A stretch of 40,794 nt of DNA from an uncultured bacterium (GTDB taxonomy: Bacteria; Hydrothermota; Hydrothermia; UBA1063; CAJXJZ01), in NCBI GenBank assembly GCA_913055745.1, contig CAJXJZ010000013.1, positions 1 to 40,794 on the forward strand, given 5' to 3'. Under the pieces are notes generated by a model. It ran no database searches. It saw nothing but the letters and a program-made list of their open reading frames with translations, and was not told where the DNA came from. Shown here piece by piece: positions 16,352 through 24,962 of this stretch. Made by a program: the position numbers and the translations under genes. The stretch's first letter is position 1; every line of letters begins with the position of its first letter.

Positions 16352-17349
16352 TTATTAGCCTCCTCTATATAAAGGGACGGTTTTACCGCAAGGCTAAGAG
16401 GTGACCTCTCCCCTCTTTTTAAACGCAAGAGTCCTGCTGCCCCTATCATTGCGGCGTTGTCTGTTGTATAGATGCGTTCTGGAAAGTATAATTCTGTTTG
16501 TTTTAATGTCCTTGAACATTGCTCTCTTAAGTATGAGTTATTTGACACACCTCCCACTATTGCAACCTTTTTCACATTGGTATATGCTATGGCTTTTCTC
16601 ATTCTATCGCAGAGCGCCTCCACTAAGGCCTTTTGAAATGACGCAATAATGTCGTTTTTATGCTCTTCTACAAATCCCTTAGGATGTTTATTCAAATAAT
16701 ATAGCACGGCAGTTTTGAGTCCTGAAAAACTGAAGTTGAAGTTGCCGTGTTGTGGTACTGGAAACTCTACAAAGTTTTCATCCCCATGTTTGGCGAGTTT
16801 GTCTATATAAGGTCCACCGGGATAAGGCAGGCCGAGCATTTTGGCGACCTTGTCAAAGCATTCACCTGCTGCATCATCAACTGTGTGACCTAAAACCTCG
16901 TATTCTCCAAAATCTTTCATCAAAATGATTTCTGTATGTCCACCTGAGGCAAGGAGAAAGAGTATTGGTGGTTTAAGTTCTGGATATGTGAGAAAAATAG
17001 AAAATATGTGCCCCTCAAGATGGTTTATCCCAATGTAAGGGATATTCATAGATTGGGCAAGTCCCTTAGCATACATAAGGCCTACCACAAGAGAGCCTAT
17101 AAGCCCTGGGCCATATGTCACTGCAATGCCGTCTATATCCAAAAGTGATAGATTTGCATCCTGTATCGCTTTATTTACAACACTGTGGATATTCCTTGAA
17201 TGCAATCTTGATGCTATTTCAGGCACTACACCACCGAAGTCGCTGTGTTCCATCTGTGAAAGGACCACTTGAGATTGCACCCTAAAATGCTCACTTACAA
17301 CTGATGCTGATGTCTCATCGCAGGATGTTTCTATGCCAAGAACGAACAT
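16348..17349 (-). CDS. tsaD: tRNA N6-adenosine threonylcarbamoyltransferase
   Basis: Transfers the threonylcarbamoyl group to A37 of ANN-decoding tRNAs, working with TsaB, TsaE and TsaC. The N-terminal ASKHA strand GIETSCDETS starts at residue 5, the metal-binding histidines are H110 and H114 in INHLEGH, and the LASGGHTEI and GGVSNN motifs are intact. The 333-aa length is standard. It starts 4 nt after the stop of the upstream DUF3857 gene and overlaps the YfhO-like gene by ATGA, so it is co-transcribed with secreted or envelope proteins, an unusual but not informative context. Confidence 0.97.
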   Translation of the reverse strand: MFVLGIETSCDETSASVVSEHFRVQSQVVLSQMEHSDFGGVVPEIASRLHSRNIHSVVNKAIQDANLSLLDIDGIAVTYGPGLIGSLVVGLMYAKGLAQSMNIPYIGINHLEGHIFSIFLTYPELKPPILFLLASGGHTEIILMKDFGEYEVLGHTVDDAAGECFDKVAKMLGLPYPGGPYIDKLAKHGDENFVEFPVPQHGNFNFSFSGLKTAVLYYLNKHPKGFVEEHKNDIIASFQKALVEALCDRMRKAIAYTNVKKVAIVGGVSNNSYLREQCSRTLKQTELYFPERIYTTDNAAMIGAAGLLRLKRGERSPLSLAVKPSLYIEEANK

Positions 17350-17353
17350 ATTA

Positions 17354-19405
17354 TCACTTTGTTTTCAAAATAAACCACTTTCTTGATAATTCCACAGGTT
17401 TTGCAATACATTTTAGGTAGTTTAAAGATTTTTCCTTTGGAATCTCTTGTACACCTATACGCATGTTCTCTTCTATCTTATATCCACCTTTTTTGCGATA
17501 AATAGAGTACATATAATAATACCCTGAATCCTTAACCATTGTTCCTTTGGGAATATATAGTGGTTTGTATCCTTTTCCTAAGGAGATTGATGTTGTTAAC
17601 TTGTAATAAGCAAACTTTCCCATATAAATCGGGTAGTTCCTATTTGGAGAGAAAAGGGAATCTTCATTATAAAAGGACGGTATTCTAAATAAACTAAAAT
17701 TATTTTCATTCAAAATGAAGCCCTTTACCCTATAGGAAAGGTTTTCCTTAAGAGGTATATTCAAACTATCAAACCCTGTGTGCTCAAAATTTATAAGTTC
17801 TGCATTTTTCCATATCTTAGCAAGTTCCATCTCCTTTTTCTGCCATATTTCGCGAGGCTTTAATCTGGCAAGTTCCCTCTCTTTAATCTCTGCATAACCT
17901 TTAAATGTTCTTGTCTCTGTGACTAAAAGGTCTTTTCCGTCTAATTTACACCTTCTCTCTACAATGAAACCCTCTCCCTCTGCGGGTATCTCGGGCAGCA
18001 CATCCACTTTTTTGTCAGTAATATTTAAGTAAAATGCACCTTGAAACCTTGGCGGGATGTATCCTGAAGGAGTGTATTGTATACCTGGAAAGAGGTAGAG
18101 TGAGTCATCCACCAATACAAATGCACCATCAAAAGCAGAATTTCCAGGCGTGTTTGCCATAAGAAAATATCCATCAAAACCGCTTCCTATGCCGACTACC
18201 TTTGAAAACTCAGGATTGTCTTTTGAAAGCACAATACCCAATTTAACATTGTATCCCTCGTTTTTTAAAGTGTTATATAGGAGCACTGCCTTGTCAAAGA
18301 TATTTGCATAACCGTTTTTCATTACAGATTTGGGTGAGTTAAATTTGAATGTAGCAGACAAAAGGGGTGCATTCACATATTCAATATTTTTTTGCACATA
18401 ATAAAAGAGATTAAGAGGACCCTTTCTTTTTAAAAGTTCCTTAGGTATATCTGTAAAATTTGTTGAGGCATTAAGAGTGTTCGCGAGTTTATGCCATGTG
18501 TTGGAGATAGCAAAGGATACTGTTGGAAGTAGTGTTTTATATGGAGGCATGTATCTTTCTCTTTTTAGGCCATGATTATTCATAACCTCCCATTTAAATG
18601 TCTGAATCGTTCCATTGTTGGTGAGGGTAGGTTGAGGGACATCTTTTTGAGAAAACTGTATAGGCATGGATGATGGAGCCTTCAATGTTATCTCGGATTT
18701 ATATGTTGGTTGGATTTCTCCCATGGGAATAACAAAGTAGAAGGGATTTGTTTCATCTATTTTTGGATAATCTATTTCAAAAGAAAAATCAAGGATATTT
18801 CCCACTCTACTTTCAGGTATCGCCAATTTCATCTCTTTTATATGACTGTATGCAGGGTATGAAGAGAAAACATTGGCATCCTCTATCGCATTGTCCCTTA
18901 TGTGGGAGATCTTACCAGTAGGAGATATGGACCTTGCAAATAGCACGCGGGCAATGGCATAGTCAGGGTACCAAAATCTCACATTCCCACCACTTTCCCC
19001 GCTCTTTGTTAGTATTTTACGAATTATTCTAACCTTAACAGAATATGAGAGGTCATTGTTTACTGTAATATTGTAGTCAAGAAGGAGGTTTACATAATTA
19101 CCAACAAGATTTGGCTTTACCTTTAGATATTTAAGCAAAATGGGGTCTTTTATATCAGATATGTTTTTCCAGTCATCGCCTTCTCTTATCTTTCCTATGT
19201 CAATGCTTGAGATAGAGTCCACTGGCAGGGAAGATGGTTTGTTGTTATCCGGTGTTTCAAATTTTATTTTACCTTTTTTTATCTCAAGAACATGGCAGAT
19301 AATCTCTTCTCCATTTCTAAGATACACGATGTCATTAAATGCCTTTGTTTTACTTGCCTGTAAAAATCCAATAAGTATAAGTGAAATAAATACTATTCTT
19401 TTCAT
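17354..19405 (-). CDS. DUF3857 protein with a degenerate transglutaminase domain
   Basis: A secreted or periplasmic protein of 683 aa with a signal peptide (residues 1-20, ending QASKTKA). The layout, a strand-rich DUF3857 domain followed by a transglutaminase-like core and a beta-rich C-terminal part, matches the upstream paralogue, but the catalytic triad is gone. Where the paralogue has NGYGDCTDKS, this protein has NGYANIFDKA, with Ile at about residue 369 in place of Cys; the His and Asp positions are replaced within SAFDGAFVLVDDS. It is therefore a pseudoenzyme, plausibly a binding partner or scaffold. Its start overlaps the stop of its paralogue (19402-19405), so the two are translationally coupled. 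Confidence 0.82.
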   Translation of the reverse strand: MKRIVFISLILIGFLQASKTKAFNDIVYLRNGEEIICHVLEIKKGKIKFETPDNNKPSSLPVDSISSIDIGKIREGDDWKNISDIKDPILLKYLKVKPNLVGNYVNLLLDYNITVNNDLSYSVKVRIIRKILTKSGESGGNVRFWYPDYAIARVLFARSISPTGKISHIRDNAIEDANVFSSYPAYSHIKEMKLAIPESRVGNILDFSFEIDYPKIDETNPFYFVIPMGEIQPTYKSEITLKAPSSMPIQFSQKDVPQPTLTNNGTIQTFKWEVMNNHGLKRERYMPPYKTLLPTVSFAISNTWHKLANTLNASTNFTDIPKELLKRKGPLNLFYYVQKNIEYVNAPLLSATFKFNSPKSVMKNGYANIFDKAVLLYNTLKNEGYNVKLGIVLSKDNPEFSKVVGIGSGFDGYFLMANTPGNSAFDGAFVLVDDSLYLFPGIQYTPSGYIPPRFQGAFYLNITDKKVDVLPEIPAEGEGFIVERRCKLDGKDLLVTETRTFKGYAEIKERELARLKPREIWQKKEMELAKIWKNAELINFEHTGFDSLNIPLKENLSYRVKGFILNENNFSLFRIPSFYNEDSLFSPNRNYPIYMGKFAYYKLTTSISLGKGYKPLYIPKGTMVKDSGYYYMYSIYRKKGGYKIEENMRIGVQEIPKEKSLNYLKCIAKPVELSRKWFILKTK

Positions 19406-21471
19406 TTCTTACCTCCCTTTTTTTCAAGAACTATTGGAGCAGATACAAAGTTTTTAAATCCCAAGAGGGCATTTCTGAAGTCTTTATAATCTTTTGTTGG
19501 AATATATCTTCCAAAACGTTTGTAGGTATCTGTGTAGATTATTGTATTATCATCCTCTTTTTGATATTTACCCCTTACTATCCAAAGTGATGCAGAGTCA
19601 TAGTATTCTTTCGGCAAGGCCAGTATATTAAAATTGGATGGGATATGTATTCTATATGTGTCTGTGATCATTTCAGAAGTACTAAATCTCAAAGGATATG
19701 TTCTCTTTGATAGTGAAATATAATCAAAATCAAATCGCCCTTTTATTTCAGGAAGATTGAATAGATAGAACTTGCCTTCTTTTCCCATATAAGAAGGTAC
19801 AGTGGCATAGTAAAGAATATGAAAGGGCTTTGATATGTCGCTGGTGTTTATAAGTTTAAATGAATCTAATACAGCATCTGGCTTTATTTGTGCAACCATA
19901 GACATAAGTCTGAGTTTGCGCTCATCTTCTCTTACATAGTTCCAATAATACTTAAGTGAAGCCTCATAATCGCCTGTATAGGAAGAGTAGAACTTGAGTT
20001 TCATATCCCCTGTGGGGTTTATATTTATATCGTATGTATAAATCCGTGCAAAGTCCTCTGGCGGTGGGACCTCAATAAAGTAAATAGAATCTTTTTGGGC
20101 ACATATTGCCCATACTCCATGGTCGGCACTCCAAAAATAGGGATATCTGCTCCATCTGCCAGTTGCATCCAAAAACCTATAACTTCCGTCTGGATAAAAC
20201 ACCTGTGTTATTGCATGATTCCCATAATATGATGGTATTTCTTTAACGAGCATAGGACCATCGTTTGTTCTTATATACACAGGGTATGCTTCAATGCCTA
20301 CCGCCTTTAAAAGGGTTGAAAATAGAATAGATTTATCTGTACAATCTCCATATCCGTTTTTTAAGGTCTCCCATGCAGGATGTCCAGACACTCCAGATGC
20401 AGCAGCCCCTTTTATTGAGATATATCTTATGTTCTGTTGAACCCAATAATATATCCTTGCAATCTTGTCATCTATGGATTGGGTATTTTTTGTAATGCTC
20501 TCTGCAAGATTTTTTATAGTATCGGTGACAGTCATCCTTTTCTTTTGAAAATCCGAGTACCAATGAAATATATAAGACCAATCTTTTTGATTTGATCCTA
20601 CAAGTTTTGGAACAATGTCCAACATTGCGGGCATAAGTGGTTCTTTTAAAAATGCCGGGATATTATGCGCTTCAGCATCTATGATTCTTTTGCCATTTTC
20701 CCTATTCTCTTTTACTGTTATATCAAATGTATCTGTGTGAATAAGGAGTTTTTTAAAGAAAGAGGTATCAGGTAATACTATCCTGTAATGGGAGTAGTAA
20801 ACAGGGTCAAAACCGCCAAAGTTCCAACTGGCTGTAAATATATTCTTGTTCCAGGGGCTGTAGATGTCGTACATGACGGCATATTCTACGATATCTCCAA
20901 CCTCTGCTTGTGGAAGGGTAAAACTCACAGTATAGCCTTTATCAAAAAATTCAAGGCCTTCTGTGGGTTTTATGATCTTAACTTCATTTGGAGCAAGATT
21001 TATTACCTCTTTGCTTTTCTTGATGGTCCTCGCGAGGATTATCTTAAAGTGTTCGCTCTCTGGTGAATATCCCAACTGTAATTTAGCGATCTCTTTTCCT
21101 TCAGGCTTCAAGATCACGCCAGCAAAGTGATAAACAAATACCCTTGTCCCATCATTTTTAAGTCTTATGTATCCTTCATCAAGTAATGTTATGGTTTTCT
21201 CGTTTTTAAATACCGAAAGTGCACTATCTTTTAAAGAAATAAGGTATTCTGGTGAGGTCTTTCTGTATCCTTCTATTTTAATTTCTCCTTTTTTGGTGAA
21301 CATTATCCGTTTTACATCATCCTTATTCAAGGTGCAGGTGTCTAATTTAAATTTTCCCTTCTTATATTCTATACGGTTAGATATGATTCTTTTTGCATTC
21401 TGGGTTTCAATCTCCACAGCCCAGAGTGGATAAGCCAAAGATAATAGTATAAGTATATTAAACCATCTCAT
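19402..21471 (-). CDS. DUF3857/transglutaminase-like secreted protein, triad intact
   Basis: A 689-aa secreted protein with a signal peptide (residues 1-18, ending LAYPLWA). It has a DUF3857 domain, then a transglutaminase-like core with C377 (YGDCTDKS), H419 (GNHAITQ) and D435 (RFLDATG), and a C-terminal beta domain with a transglutaminase-associated look. Proteins of this type are common in FCB bacteria; their role is uncertain, probably proteolysis or cross-linking in the envelope. It is the first gene of a four-gene operon. GGAGG (21484-21480) lies 8 nt before the ATG, and a promoter lies 21 nt further up. Confidence 0.87.
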   Translation of the reverse strand: MRWFNILILLSLAYPLWAVEIETQNAKRIISNRIEYKKGKFKLDTCTLNKDDVKRIMFTKKGEIKIEGYRKTSPEYLISLKDSALSVFKNEKTITLLDEGYIRLKNDGTRVFVYHFAGVILKPEGKEIAKLQLGYSPESEHFKIILARTIKKSKEVINLAPNEVKIIKPTEGLEFFDKGYTVSFTLPQAEVGDIVEYAVMYDIYSPWNKNIFTASWNFGGFDPVYYSHYRIVLPDTSFFKKLLIHTDTFDITVKENRENGKRIIDAEAHNIPAFLKEPLMPAMLDIVPKLVGSNQKDWSYIFHWYSDFQKKRMTVTDTIKNLAESITKNTQSIDDKIARIYYWVQQNIRYISIKGAAASGVSGHPAWETLKNGYGDCTDKSILFSTLLKAVGIEAYPVYIRTNDGPMLVKEIPSYYGNHAITQVFYPDGSYRFLDATGRWSRYPYFWSADHGVWAICAQKDSIYFIEVPPPEDFARIYTYDININPTGDMKLKFYSSYTGDYEASLKYYWNYVREDERKLRLMSMVAQIKPDAVLDSFKLINTSDISKPFHILYYATVPSYMGKEGKFYLFNLPEIKGRFDFDYISLSKRTYPLRFSTSEMITDTYRIHIPSNFNILALPKEYYDSASLWIVRGKYQKEDDNTIIYTDTYKRFGRYIPTKDYKDFRNALLGFKNFVSAPIVLEKKGGKK

Positions 21472-21498
21472 ACAGCATGCCTCCTTTGTTTAACTCAT

Positions 21499-21527
21499 AT
21501 TTTAACACGCACCTTAGAATTGTTCAA
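21499..21527 (-). promoter_or_regulatory. Promoter of the DUF3857-tsaD operon
   Basis: On the minus strand TTGAAC (21527-21522), 17 bp, TAAAAT (21504-21499). The predicted start near 21492 gives a leader of about 20 nt that carries the GGAGG site. It is divergent from the DUF948 promoter. Confidence 0.6.
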
Positions 21528-21541
21528 ATTCTACCTATTAC

Positions 21542-21570
21542 TTGATGATACCTTTTCAATGCCTTATAAC
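21542..21570 (+). promoter_or_regulatory. Promoter of the DUF948-YtxH-gap operon (leaderless start)
   Basis: TTGATG (21542-21547), 17 bp, TATAAC (21565-21570). The -10 box ends 7 nt before ATG at 21578. The upstream in-frame TTG at 21542 is itself the -35 box, which argues against it as a start codon. Confidence 0.55.
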
Positions 21571-21577
21571 TATTGAC

Positions 21578-21901
21578 ATGACATATCTAATTGTGAGCAT
21601 CTATGTGTTATTGATTTTACTCCTGCTGGTTTCTATTATATTTTTTATCCACCTGTTAGGTTTACTCAAAAAAGCCGAAAAGACTCTATCTCAACTTGAT
21701 GATACACTTCTTAGTTTGAACAGTGACCTTCCTGTTATCCTTGAAAATGTAAAGGAGGCGTCAGAGGAGGCGAAAGAAGCGTCAAAGATGGCAAGAATTG
21801 CAACAAAAAAAGCAAAAGATGGTCTAATGTGGCTTGATTTTGCGAAAAACATCGTAGGTATGTTCTTGAAATTTAAGAAAAAGGAGGACAAATATGAGTG
21901 A
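21578..21901 (+). CDS. DUF948-like membrane-anchored coiled-coil protein
   Basis: A 107-aa protein with one N-terminal membrane helix (residues about 3-26, VSIYVLLILLLLVSIIFF) followed by a heptad-rich Ala/Glu/Lys stretch and a short hydrophobic C-terminal helix. This is the pattern of DUF948 (PF06103) proteins. The start is placed at the ATG at 21578 rather than TTG 21542 or ATG 21545, because those overlap the predicted -35 box and because the -10 box lies 7 nt before 21578. The next gene is YtxH-like, and DUF948 and YtxH genes often sit together, so a joint envelope or stress role is likely. It overlaps the YtxH gene by 8 nt. Confidence 0.75.
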   Translation: MTYLIVSIYVLLILLLLVSIIFFIHLLGLLKKAEKTLSQLDDTLLSLNSDLPVILENVKEASEEAKEASKMARIATKKAKDGLMWLDFAKNIVGMFLKFKKKEDKYE

Positions 21902-22121
21902 TAGAGAAGGTGGCTGGACCCTGATTACATTCTTGGCAGGTGTAGTAGTAGGGGCAGGTGTTGCCCTTATATTGGCACCAGAATCAGGTAAGGAGACAAG
22001 GAAGAAACTGAAAGATGTTGCAGGAAAGGCAGGTGAGTATGTAGCAGAAAAGGCAAAGGAAAAACTTGAGAAAAAAGTAGAGGACAAAGAAGAAAAAGAG
22101 GAGAAGGAGGAAGAGGAATGA
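21894..22121 (+). CDS. YtxH-like small membrane protein
   Basis: A 75-aa protein with one Gly/Val/Ala-rich helix (residues about 12-27, FLAGVVVGAGVALILAP), the APESGKETRKKL motif that identifies YtxH-like proteins (PF12732), and a highly charged coiled-coil tail ending in a Glu run. A strong ribosome site, AAGGAGG at 21881-21887, lies 6 nt before the ATG. The gene overlaps DUF948 upstream and gap downstream (ATGA), so all three should be co-expressed. Family members respond to envelope or general stress in other bacteria, but the biochemical function is unknown. Confidence 0.85.
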   Translation: MSDREGGWTLITFLAGVVVGAGVALILAPESGKETRKKLKDVAGKAGEYVAEKAKEKLEKKVEDKEEKEEKEEEE

Positions 22122-23119
22122 AGGTAAAGGTTGCAATTAATGGCTTTGGCCGTATAGGAAGGCAGATTTTTAAGATAGGGTTTAACCATCCCAATCTTGA
22201 ATTTGTGGCAGTCAATGATCTAACTGATGCAGAAACATTGGCTCTATTACTGAAGCGTGATTCTGTTTTCAGAAAGTATGATAAAGAAGTGAAAGCTGAA
22301 GGCGATAGTATTGTTGTGGAAGGCAAAAAAATAAAGGTTTTTGCAGAAAAAGACCCCGCAAAGATTCCATGGCAGGATGTCGGTGCAGAAATAGTTGTTG
22401 AATCAACAGGCCTTTTCCGCTCAAGGGATAAGGCTGCACTACATTTAAGAGACACCGTAAAGAAAGTTGTCATCTCAGCACCTTCAAAGGGTGAGCCGGC
22501 AGATGTCACCATTGTTATGGGTGTTAATGATGAAAAGTATGACCCTGAAAAACATCATGTTATTTCTAATGCATCCTGTACCACTAATGCATTTGCACAT
22601 CTTGTAAAGATAGCCCATGAGAACTTTAAAATAAAGCGTGGGATAATGACTACCATTCATTCATACACCAATGACCAGAGAATATTGGACCAACCGCATA
22701 GAGACATAAGAAGGGCGAGGGCAGCGGCTCTTTCAATGATACCAACCACTACCGGGGCGGCAAAAGCCATCTTCTCCATATTCCCAGAACTTGATGGCAA
22801 ACTCTCTGCGATTTCCATGAGAGTACCTACACCAGATGCATCAATCGTGGATTTTGCAGTTGAGGTTGAAAAACCTGTGACAGTGGAAGAGGTAAACAAT
22901 ACTTATAAGAAGTATGCCAACAAATACTTTGGATATACAGAGGAAAAACTCGTGTCAGTGGACTATATTGGTGATTCACATGCAGGTGTGTTTGATGCCA
23001 CACTGACACAGGTCATTGATGGTACATTTCTTAAACTCTTTGCATGGTATGATAATGAATGGGGTTATTCGACCATGCTTGTACATCTTTTGGATAAAAT
23101 AGCATCTATGATGAAATAA
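22118..23119 (+). CDS. gap: Glyceraldehyde-3-phosphate dehydrogenase, NAD type
   Basis: Oxidises glyceraldehyde 3-phosphate to 1,3-bisphosphoglycerate in glycolysis, or the reverse in gluconeogenesis. The Rossmann motif INGFGRIGR starts at residue 7, the nucleotide-selecting D34 (AVND) points to NAD, the catalytic Cys is C154 in SNASCTTNA and its partner His is H181 (TTIHSYTNDQ). The C-terminal WYDNEWGYS is intact. The length of 333 aa is normal. The residue after TTN is Ala rather than the usual Cys. It is unusual that its operon partners are two envelope proteins (DUF948, YtxH) and a secreted protein rather than pgk. Confidence 0.97.
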   Translation: MKVKVAINGFGRIGRQIFKIGFNHPNLEFVAVNDLTDAETLALLLKRDSVFRKYDKEVKAEGDSIVVEGKKIKVFAEKDPAKIPWQDVGAEIVVESTGLFRSRDKAALHLRDTVKKVVISAPSKGEPADVTIVMGVNDEKYDPEKHHVISNASCTTNAFAHLVKIAHENFKIKRGIMTTIHSYTNDQRILDQPHRDIRRARAAALSMIPTTTGAAKAIFSIFPELDGKLSAISMRVPTPDASIVDFAVEVEKPVTVEEVNNTYKKYANKYFGYTEEKLVSVDYIGDSHAGVFDATLTQVIDGTFLKLFAWYDNEWGYSTMLVHLLDKIASMMK

Positions 23120-23135
23120 AAAAGGAGGTTATGCT

Positions 23136-24962
23136 ATGAAGAGGTTGTATGTAATAGTGGCACTGCTTGTCGCCACAGGGCTAAGTGCCCAAACACAAAC
23201 AGATATATATACCATCCAATCCCAGATGGACTCCACGGGTGCATCTTTGTGGGTGGATAGTACTGTAACAGTGGAAGGTATCGTATCTGCTGGATACGGT
23301 GTGACAGGTTCAAGGAACTTCTTCCTTGAGATGAGACAGGGTGGGCCATATTCAGGTGTAATGGTGTATGTGCCAAGTTCTGCTGGTGATTTTCCTGTTC
23401 AACTCGGTGAATCTCTGAGAATAACAGGAACTGTGTCTGAGTATCGTGGCAACACAGAATTGGGTGTTTCTGATACGACAAACATACAAAGACTCGGTGT
23501 GGTCTCACCTATCACCCCAACTGAGATCACCTGTGATTATCTTGATACTGCATCTACAACCACTATGCCATGGGATTCTGCTGAGGCTTATGAAGGCGTG
23601 CTCATAAAGGTGAACAATGTGGTAGTTACAGATACAATGGATGCAAACGGAAATTGGCAGGTATCTGATGGAAACGGATATGTGTATGTAAACAATAATT
23701 ATTCTTACACGCCTGCACTCTATGATAGGCTCAACATAACAGGAATAGTTCAGACGAATTATGGTCTCTACAAGATAAGGCCTCGTAGTGATGCAGATTT
23801 TGAGTTTTTAAATGCTGGGATTTCAAATGTCTATGCTGAAGATGCACAGGTAATTAGATTGGAGTTTAAGAGTAATATGGATCAGAATGCCGAGGATGCA
23901 ACAAAATATATTATAACACCTTCAATAACTATAGACCATATTACACTTGACGCTAACGATTCTTCAGTTGTTCATATTTATACAACCGATATGGAAGGTG
24001 GCACTCTGTATACGCTCATAACCTCAGGACTTCAGGATGCAAGTGGGCAGGATATTAATGATACGGTAACTTTCTATGGAGGATTCACTTCCATTGCAAC
24101 CATTCAGAGTGATACAGTAGCAGGTGATAGCACAGGTAATTATCCAACAAATTGGGCAGGAAGGGTTGTTACTATAACAGGTATAGTAACAGCAAATAAA
24201 GACCATTTTGATTACCCATTTTATTTTGTGCAACAAGGTGATACTCCGTTCAGTGGTATTCAAATATGGGATCCCCAAAATGCATTTTCTCCACAGGATG
24301 GTGATTCTGTCATAATAGTTGGTCAGGTTACAGAATACAATGGTGCAACAGAGTTCTCCAATATTGTTTATGGAAAGGTTGTATCAAGTGGACATACAGT
24401 AGCGCCCATAACTGTCAATACTGGAGACCTTATACCAGGTGCAGGTTTTGTGGCAGAAGGGTATGAGGGAGTGCTCGTGAAAGTAGATTCTGCGATGGTT
24501 ACAGATGCAGGCACTGGCTCAAATTTTGTAGTAGACGATGGTACAGGTGGAGTAACTATTACAAACATAGACCATATAACTTATACGCCAAATTATGGGG
24601 ATATTCTGAATGTTACGGGTATTATGAGATTCATAGGGCAACTCTATCCAAGAGATGACAATGATGTTGAATATCTGGGTTCAGATGTGGCAGAAAGCCC
24701 ATCTTCTTTCATTAGAGACTTTAAGATAAATGCCCTTGAAAGAGGCAAACTTTCCTTTAACATTACCCTCAGTAGATCAGAAAATATCAGTGTTTCAGTT
24801 TATAACATTCTGGGTGCAAAGGTATACGGCAAGTCCTTTGGTAAGGTTACAAAAGGCTCACATACCTTTAATGTTCCTACAAGATTATCGCGTGGTGTGT
24901 ACTTCGTGGATGTGAAGTTCGCAAGTCAGCATATGATTGGAAGGGCGGTTATAACCAGATAA
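23136..24962 (+). CDS. Secreted OB-fold-repeat protein with T9SS-like sorting domain
   Basis: A 608-aa exported protein with a signal peptide (residues 1-19, LSAQ cleavage). It contains four OB-fold-like units in two pairs: about 40-121 and 151-225, then an Ig-like domain (about 230-316), then about 340-416 and 442-515. The second and fourth units are related (YEGVLIKVNNVVVTD and YEGVLVKVDSAMVTD), showing internal duplication. Residues about 525-608 are a T9SS type A-like sorting domain (VYNILGAKVYG, then LSRGVYFVDV). Such OB units usually accompany extracellular nucleases, but no nuclease domain is present. AAAGGAGG precedes the start. A strong terminator follows at 24982. Confidence 0.8.
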   Translation: MKRLYVIVALLVATGLSAQTQTDIYTIQSQMDSTGASLWVDSTVTVEGIVSAGYGVTGSRNFFLEMRQGGPYSGVMVYVPSSAGDFPVQLGESLRITGTVSEYRGNTELGVSDTTNIQRLGVVSPITPTEITCDYLDTASTTTMPWDSAEAYEGVLIKVNNVVVTDTMDANGNWQVSDGNGYVYVNNNYSYTPALYDRLNITGIVQTNYGLYKIRPRSDADFEFLNAGISNVYAEDAQVIRLEFKSNMDQNAEDATKYIITPSITIDHITLDANDSSVVHIYTTDMEGGTLYTLITSGLQDASGQDINDTVTFYGGFTSIATIQSDTVAGDSTGNYPTNWAGRVVTITGIVTANKDHFDYPFYFVQQGDTPFSGIQIWDPQNAFSPQDGDSVIIVGQVTEYNGATEFSNIVYGKVVSSGHTVAPITVNTGDLIPGAGFVAEGYEGVLVKVDSAMVTDAGTGSNFVVDDGTGGVTITNIDHITYTPNYGDILNVTGIMRFIGQLYPRDDNDVEYLGSDVAESPSSFIRDFKINALERGKLSFNITLSRSENISVSVYNILGAKVYGKSFGKVTKGSHTFNVPTRLSRGVYFVDVKFASQHMIGRAVITR

